Shown here: piece by piece, positions 6,787-10,028 of the stretch
Position numbering within the stretch: position 1 is the stretch's first letter
Layout of the letters: every line of letters starts with the position of its first letter
NCBI GenBank assembly: GCA_031289385.1
Contig: JAITPP010000016.1
Span: 1-10,028, forward strand
Length of the DNA: 10,028 nucleotides
Reading direction: 5' to 3'
DNA from: Prevotellaceae bacterium
GTDB lineage: Bacteria; Bacteroidota; Bacteroidia; Bacteroidales; UBA932
Notes under the pieces: generated by a model
What the model saw: only the letters and a program-made list of their open reading frames with translations
What the model was told of the DNA's origin: nothing
The model's database searches: none
Program-made: the position numbers and the translations under genes

Positions 6787-7509
6787 ATGAGTTATAATAC
6801 AAATACAATTTTCGACAAATCAACACCTGTTGTAACAAACATAATAATTATAAACGTGTTGATGCTTATAGCAAGCAAGGCTTTTAATCTTTACAGTTTT
6901 GCGTTATTTTATCCTTCATCTCCGTTTTTTCAGCCTTACCAATTTATCACACACATGTTCATGCACGGCGGAATTTTTCATTTGGTTTTCAATATGTACG
7001 CACTGTGGATGTTTGGCAAAATACTTGAAAAAACTTGGGGCTCGCAACGATTTTTTTTATATTATTTCGTTACGGGATTGGGTGCGGCGGCTCTTTATAC
7101 GCTTGTAAATTATTTTCAATTAAGTTCAATACAATCGCATATCAATCCTGAAATACTTGAAAGTATGAAATCGTTACTTAGTCAAGAACTAAGATATTCA
7201 TCAACCGACTTTTATATCAATCAATGGTACGATTTGATAAATGTTTATGTTGTAGGCGCAAGCGGAGCGGTGTTTGGCGTTTTGCTCGGTTTCGGAATGT
7301 TGTTTCCCAACACCGTGCTGCAATTACTTTTTCCGCCCGTGAGGCTTAAAGTAAAATATTTTGTAATGATTTACGGAGCTATAGAATTATATTTGGCAAT
7401 AAACAATCCGGTAGGCGGCGGAATTGCGCACACGGCTCATTTGGGAGGAATGATTTTCGGATTTATACTGATAAAAATATGGGGTAAAAAACGAAATGTG
7501 TTTTACTAA
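6787..7509 (+). CDS. Rhomboid family intramembrane serine protease
   Basis: A 240-residue polytopic membrane protein with the rhomboid catalytic dyad: Ser159 in GASGAVFG and His218 in AHTAHLGG. HLVFN (His65, Asn69) matches the GlpG His150/Asn154 oxyanion-hole pair. Hydrophobic segments lie near 15-30, 50-78, 88-108, 152-174, 188-206 and 212-230, consistent with the six-helix rhomboid core. The stretch between about 110 and 150 is a polar insertion after helix 2 that is longer than in GlpG. It should cleave single-pass membrane proteins within the bilayer; the substrate is unknown. It lies 1 bp after mutL. From memory, Bacteroidales often have two rhomboid genes in this locus; only one is present here. 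Confidence 0.93.
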   Translation: MSYNTNTIFDKSTPVVTNIIIINVLMLIASKAFNLYSFALFYPSSPFFQPYQFITHMFMHGGIFHLVFNMYALWMFGKILEKTWGSQRFFLYYFVTGLGAAALYTLVNYFQLSSIQSHINPEILESMKSLLSQELRYSSTDFYINQWYDLINVYVVGASGAVFGVLLGFGMLFPNTVLQLLFPPVRLKVKYFVMIYGAIELYLAINNPVGGGIAHTAHLGGMIFGFILIKIWGKKRNVFY

Positions 7510-7520
7510 ATAATATTTGA

Positions 7521-8576
7521 ATGAAATATGTAGCAAAAATATTTTTACTTATTCTTAAAGTAGTGGCAATTTTACTTGCCGTGATGTTGCTGATGTCAAT
7601 AGCAGCGTGCTATATAAGCCCTGTGCGATATTGGATTTTTCAATTATTCGGATTGTTTTTTCCTGCTATTTTTATTTCCAATATTATTGCCATCATTATA
7701 TTGCGAATAATGAAAAGTAAAATTGCATATTTAAATTTCGCAATATTTATAATATCAATTCTGTTTTTAGGCAGATTTTTTCAATTATCGGGCAGCAAAT
7801 CCGACAACGAAAACGACATAAAAATAATAAGTTATAATGTACACGATTTTAAAAATATCGACAGCCGCAAAGCAACATACAACGAAATTTCAGATTTTTT
7901 ACTTGCCGAAAATGCCGATATTATTTGTTTGCAAGAATGTGCTGTAAATAACGGCGTAATAAAATCAAACGAAACACTGCAAAAATTACATCAGGAATAC
8001 AAGTATATTTATGGCGATTACGGAGGGCAAAAAATATTCAGCAAATATCCTTTCGAAAACAGTCAAAACTTTAATTTTGCAGGCACTCGCGTGGTTTTTA
8101 CCGATATAAATATCAACGGAAAAATTGTGCGAACATATTCGTGCCATTTGCAATCAACAAGTTTCAATCCCGACGGCACACAACAACTTTTAACATCGCA
8201 AAATGCAAATTATACGAGAGAATTGAAACGTGTAGTTGTGAACTTGCGAAACGCCTTCAAAAAACGCGCAAAACAAGTTGAACTTATTGCACAAGACATC
8301 GCAAAATCGCCATATCCTACAATAGTTTGCGGCGATTTTAACGATACGCCAATGTCATACGCTTATCAGAAAATAAAAGGAAAAATGAAAGATACATTTA
8401 TTGTTGCAGGCGGCGGAATCTCAAATACCTACAAAAAATTATTTTCGTTTTTACGAATAGATTATATATTTACCGATGAAAATATTGCAGCCGTAGAATA
8501 CACGGTGGCAAAAAAAATTAAATATTCAGACCACTATCCCGTTATAGTTAAAATGCAGATAAAAAATGAAAAATGA
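7521..8576 (+). CDS. Membrane-anchored endonuclease/exonuclease/phosphatase family protein
   Basis: Residues about 7-30, 37-62 and 68-88 are three hydrophobic helices. The positively charged loop between helices 2 and 3 (LRIMKSK) suggests an N-in topology, which would put the catalytic domain in the periplasm. From about 100 the EEP fold is clear: KIISYNVHDF with metal/catalytic Asn106, CLQE with metal ligand Glu139, SCHLQS (His209), CGDFND (Asp272, Asn274), LRIDYIF (Asp314) and SDHYPV (Asp337, His338). All key residues are present, so it should be an active Mg-dependent phosphodiesterase or phosphatase; family members act on DNA, phosphoinositides or sphingomyelin, and the sequence does not decide between them. 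The ATG lies 11 bp after the rhomboid stop, and the 3' end overlaps tsaC by 11 bp. Confidence 0.92.
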   Translation: MKYVAKIFLLILKVVAILLAVMLLMSIAACYISPVRYWIFQLFGLFFPAIFISNIIAIIILRIMKSKIAYLNFAIFIISILFLGRFFQLSGSKSDNENDIKIISYNVHDFKNIDSRKATYNEISDFLLAENADIICLQECAVNNGVIKSNETLQKLHQEYKYIYGDYGGQKIFSKYPFENSQNFNFAGTRVVFTDININGKIVRTYSCHLQSTSFNPDGTQQLLTSQNANYTRELKRVVVNLRNAFKKRAKQVELIAQDIAKSPYPTIVCGDFNDTPMSYAYQKIKGKMKDTFIVAGGGISNTYKKLFSFLRIDYIFTDENIAAVEYTVAKKIKYSDHYPVIVKMQIKNEK

Positions 8577-9129
8577 AATAAAAAAAGCCGTTGAAATTCT
8601 TAAAAACGGCGGAATAATTTTATATCCCACCGACACCGTTTGGGGCATAGGCTGCGATGCTACAAACGCCGCCGCTGTTGAAAAAATTTACAAACTGAAA
8701 CAGCGCAACGACAGCAAATCAATGCTTGTGCTTGTTGATAATGCCGACAGAATTTCGCGATATGTAAAACAAATTCCAAACATAGCGTCAGATTTGATTG
8801 AACTGACAACAACACCGCTAACAATAATTTATCCGCAAGCCGTAAATCTTGCGCCAAACCTTATTGCCGACGACAAAACTATCGGAATAAGAGTTGTAAA
8901 TCACCAATTTTGCCAACAACTTATATTTGCCTTAAACCGCCCGATAGTATCAACATCGGCAAATATTTCGGGCGAAAAAGCACCGAAAAAATTTAATGAC
9001 GTTTCGGATGAAATTCGTAATAATGTCGATTTTGTAGTGAAAAGTATTTTTGAAGGAAACGCCACAAACAAGCCATCGGCAATAATAAAATTAGGATTAA
9101 AAAACGAAGTTGAAGTAATACGAAAATAA
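8566..9129 (+). CDS. tsaC: L-threonylcarbamoyladenylate synthase (YrdC/TsaC type)
   Basis: Makes threonylcarbamoyl-AMP from threonine, bicarbonate and ATP for t6A37 modification of ANN-decoding tRNAs. The 187 residues are a single YrdC domain without the extra C-terminal Sua5 domain. Motifs are YPTDTVWGIGCDA (20-32), the basic ATP-binding KIYKLKQRNDSKSM (40-53), IGIRVVNH (106-113), STSANISG (129-136) and KPSAIIKL (169-176, the PSTIV-like motif). The KQRND segment departs from the more usual KxRP, as in many short Bacteroidetes members. YciO-like paralogues share this fold, so a non-t6A role is possible but less likely. The start at 8566 lies inside the end of the EEP gene (11-bp overlap); the alternative ATG at 8573 is out of frame and stops after two codons. 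Confidence 0.88.
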   Translation: MKNEIKKAVEILKNGGIILYPTDTVWGIGCDATNAAAVEKIYKLKQRNDSKSMLVLVDNADRISRYVKQIPNIASDLIELTTTPLTIIYPQAVNLAPNLIADDKTIGIRVVNHQFCQQLIFALNRPIVSTSANISGEKAPKKFNDVSDEIRNNVDFVVKSIFEGNATNKPSAIIKLGLKNEVEVIRK

Positions 9130-9147
9130 TAAAACAAAGAAATAAAA

Positions 9148-9549
9148 ATGCACAAAATTCCAATACAAATTCGTTTTAGCGATATCGACAGACTTGGACA
9201 CGTAAATAACTCAATATACAGTCAATATTTAGATGTTGCACGATTGGATTATCTGAACAAAACAATAAGAAAATTCATAAATTGGGACGAAAAAACACTT
9301 GTGCTTGTGCATATCGACAGCGATTTTTTGCAACCAACACTCATAACCGATAATATTTTTGTGATAACCCAAACCGCCCAAATAGGCAACCGAAGCATAT
9401 CCATGAACCAACAAATAATCGACGATAAAGGCAACATAAAAATGAAATCGCACTGCATATTTTCAACGCTCGATGTGAAAAATAACGCCTCATTTCCCAT
9501 TCCCGCCGAATGGAAAAGGGCTGTTGAAGAATTTGAAAATAGTCGTTAG
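9148..9549 (+). CDS. Hotdog-fold acyl-CoA thioesterase (4HBT/YbgC-like)
   Basis: A 133-residue single hotdog domain. The N-terminal RFSDIDRLGHVNNSIYSQYLDVARLDYL, which spans residues 9 to 36, is the 4HBT signature: Asp14 is the probable catalytic acid, HVNN at 18-21 follows, and the long hot-dog helix comes next. The mid-section (VLVHIDSDFLQP, about 52-63) is the strand that packs against the substrate. Members hydrolyse acyl-CoA or acyl-ACP thioesters; chain preference cannot be read from sequence. It is 18 bp after tsaC with no promoter or Shine-Dalgarno visible between, and is probably the last gene of the transcript. The final codons AGT-CGT-TAG belong to a heptamer array, so the Ser-Arg end and stop codon come from repeat sequence. 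Confidence 0.9.
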   Translation: MHKIPIQIRFSDIDRLGHVNNSIYSQYLDVARLDYLNKTIRKFINWDEKTLVLVHIDSDFLQPTLITDNIFVITQTAQIGNRSISMNQQIIDDKGNIKMKSHCIFSTLDVKNNASFPIPAEWKRAVEEFENSR

Positions 9550-9631
9550 TCGTTGGTATTCCGTACTCAGTATTCAGTATTTAGTATTCCGTAGTTCTGT
9601 ATTCCGTAGTTCGTAATTCGTAATTCGTAAT
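9540..9631 (+). repeat. Heptamer tandem array downstream of the thioesterase gene
   Basis: Thirteen units of 7 bp with one 1-base slip at 9596-9603: TAGTCGT twice, TGGTATT, CCGTACT, CAGTATT twice, TAGTATT, CCGTAGT, an 8-base TCTGTATT, CCGTAGT, then TCGTAAT three times. Apart from the slipped unit all fit NNGTNNT, like the arrays at 472-580 and 704-787. The second unit supplies the thioesterase stop codon (9547-9549). Unit type changes along the array while the period is kept. Confidence 0.9.
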
Positions 9632-9636
9632 TGAAA

Positions 9637-9765
9637 AAGTCCGTAGGACTTAAACGTTGATAACCCCGTATGTAGCGCAGCGGAATGTGGGGATGAACGC
9701 ACGCAACAAAAAAGTGCGGAGCACAAAAGCAAATTAGAATTGCAACCGTTCACCCGCACGACGTG
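9637..9765. other. Hairpin-rich intergenic element A
   Basis: The stretch has several self-complementary pairs: AAGTCC/GGACTT around a 3-base loop (9637-9651); CCCCGTAT/ATGTGGGG with two G-U pairs (9664-9671 with 9685-9692); GTGC/GCAC (9714-9724); a longer-range pair GGGaTGAAC (9690-9698) with GTTCACCC (9748-9755); and the palindrome CACGACGTG (9757-9765). The first and second could form in RNA together; the long-range pair overlaps the second by three bases. It is clearly more GC-rich than its surroundings. From memory, similar AGTCCGTAGGACTT and CAGCGCAGCGGAAT sequences recur between genes in Bacteroidetes genomes. It may be a non-autonomous repeat or a structured transcript. An antisense 61-codon frame across it is an artefact. 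Confidence 0.6.
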
Positions 9766-9767
9766 TA

Positions 9768-9795
9768 GAATTGAGAATTGAAAATTGAAAATTGC
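9768..9795. repeat. Short heptamer array (RAATTGM)
   Basis: Four in-phase 7-bp units, GAATTGA twice, AAATTGA and AAATTGC, sit exactly between hairpin element A and the C-rich inverted-repeat element B. The same AATTGA-type units resume at 9866 after element B. The distance from 9768 to 9866 is 98 bp, a multiple of seven. Confidence 0.75.
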
Positions 9796-9862
9796 CCCCC
9801 CCGCCCCCTAAAGGGAGAGTTTGGCAGTGCAGGAAAAGTCCCCTTTAGGGGATTTAGGGGCG
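9796..9862. repeat. C/G-rich inverted-repeat element B
   Basis: It opens in a run of eight C (9795-9802), a G and five more C, striking in AT-rich DNA. CCCCTAAAGGGA (9805-9816) pairs with TCCCCTTTAGGGG (9839-9851) with one bulged C. A competing pairing joins CGCCCCCTAAA (9802-9812) to TTTAGGGGCG (9853-9862), and CCCCTTTAGGGG (9840-9851) is itself palindromic, so at least two exclusive hairpins exist. The loop contains TTTGGCAGTGCAGG. From memory, CCCCTAAAGGGG-type repeats are frequent in Bacteroidetes intergenic DNA. No T-run follows on the plus strand, so a simple intrinsic terminator is not supported. Confidence 0.7.
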
Positions 9863-9865
9863 AAA

Positions 9866-10028
9866 AAATTGAGAATTGAAAATTGAGAATTGAAAATGAA
9901 GAGTTAAGAATACGGAATACAGAATACGGAATACAGAATACGGAATACAGAATACGGAATACAGAATACGGAATACAGAATACGGAATACAGAATACGGA
10001 ATACAGAATACAGAATACGGAATACAGA
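9866..10028. repeat. Long heptamer array, AATTGA type changing to GAATACG/GAATACA
   Basis: Twenty-three in-phase 7-bp units and a partial one run to the window edge. The first four are AAATTGA/GAATTGA, then come AAAATGA and GAGTTAA as transitional units, then from 9908 GAATACG and GAATACA alternate strictly (a 14-bp repeat) except at 10006, where a GAATACA follows GAATACA directly. On the minus strand the last class reads CCGTATT/CTGTATT, which fits the NNGTNNT pattern of the arrays beside genes. The array continues beyond the window. Confidence 0.95.

Noticed and set aside
8566..8576. Frameshift fusing the EEP gene and tsaC
   Set aside because: Both proteins are complete with normal ends; an 11-bp start/stop overlap is ordinary in this tightly packed gene run.
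9574..9759. A 61-codon open frame on the minus strand
   Set aside because: It reads through hairpin element A and the heptamer array; its repetitive Asn-Tyr-Glu-Leu-Arg-like end is a known artefact of translating such repeats, and it has no domain or credible start.
9540..10028. Insertion sequence or transposon
   Set aside because: No transposase frame, terminal inverted repeats or target duplication can be seen; only short repeats and hairpins are present.

Overview
The window looks like part of a Bacteroidetes genome, probably Bacteroidales. The DNA is AT-rich, gene starts lack Shine-Dalgarno sequences, and both promoters I can find carry the Bacteroidetes -7 box TAnnTTTG. The gene order mutL, rhomboid, membrane endonuclease/exonuclease/phosphatase is, to my knowledge, a Bacteroidales arrangement. 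Identifications come from reading motifs by eye; no database search was run.

Layout. (1) 1-474, + strand: C-terminal end of a glycoside hydrolase family 18 (chitinase-like) protein, cut by the window edge. (2) 475-763: a gene-free stretch between two converging genes, holding two facing arrays of 7-bp repeats and a CACAGAT-type repeat between them. (3) 4430 down to 764, - strand: a tight shikimate operon aroB-aroD-aroE-aroA, covering pathway steps 2, 3, 4 and 6. (4) 4431-4533: a compact divergent promoter region. (5) 4534-9549, + strand: a collinear run of a one-helix membrane protein, mutL, a rhomboid protease, a membrane-anchored EEP-fold hydrolase, a YrdC-domain threonylcarbamoyl-AMP synthase (tsaC) and a hotdog acyl-CoA thioesterase. 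Most junctions overlap or are only a few bases apart, so a shared transcript is likely. (6) 9550-10028: a second gene-free stretch built of 7-bp repeat arrays alternating with two hairpin-rich elements.

The four Aro enzymes make one coherent pathway block. MutL (mismatch repair), TsaC (tRNA t6A modification), the rhomboid and the EEP enzyme look like co-transcribed housekeeping genes without one shared pathway.

The part that ordinary annotation does not explain is the heptamer system. In this window all three visible transcription-unit ends (chitinase, aroA, thioesterase) run into a heptamer array whose units supply the stop codon, always in the same orientation relative to the gene. In aroA the last seven sense codons are themselves heptamer sequence. 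At the right edge the 7-bp register stays unbroken for 163 bp while the unit sequence changes. The only divergent 5' intergenic region has no such repeats.
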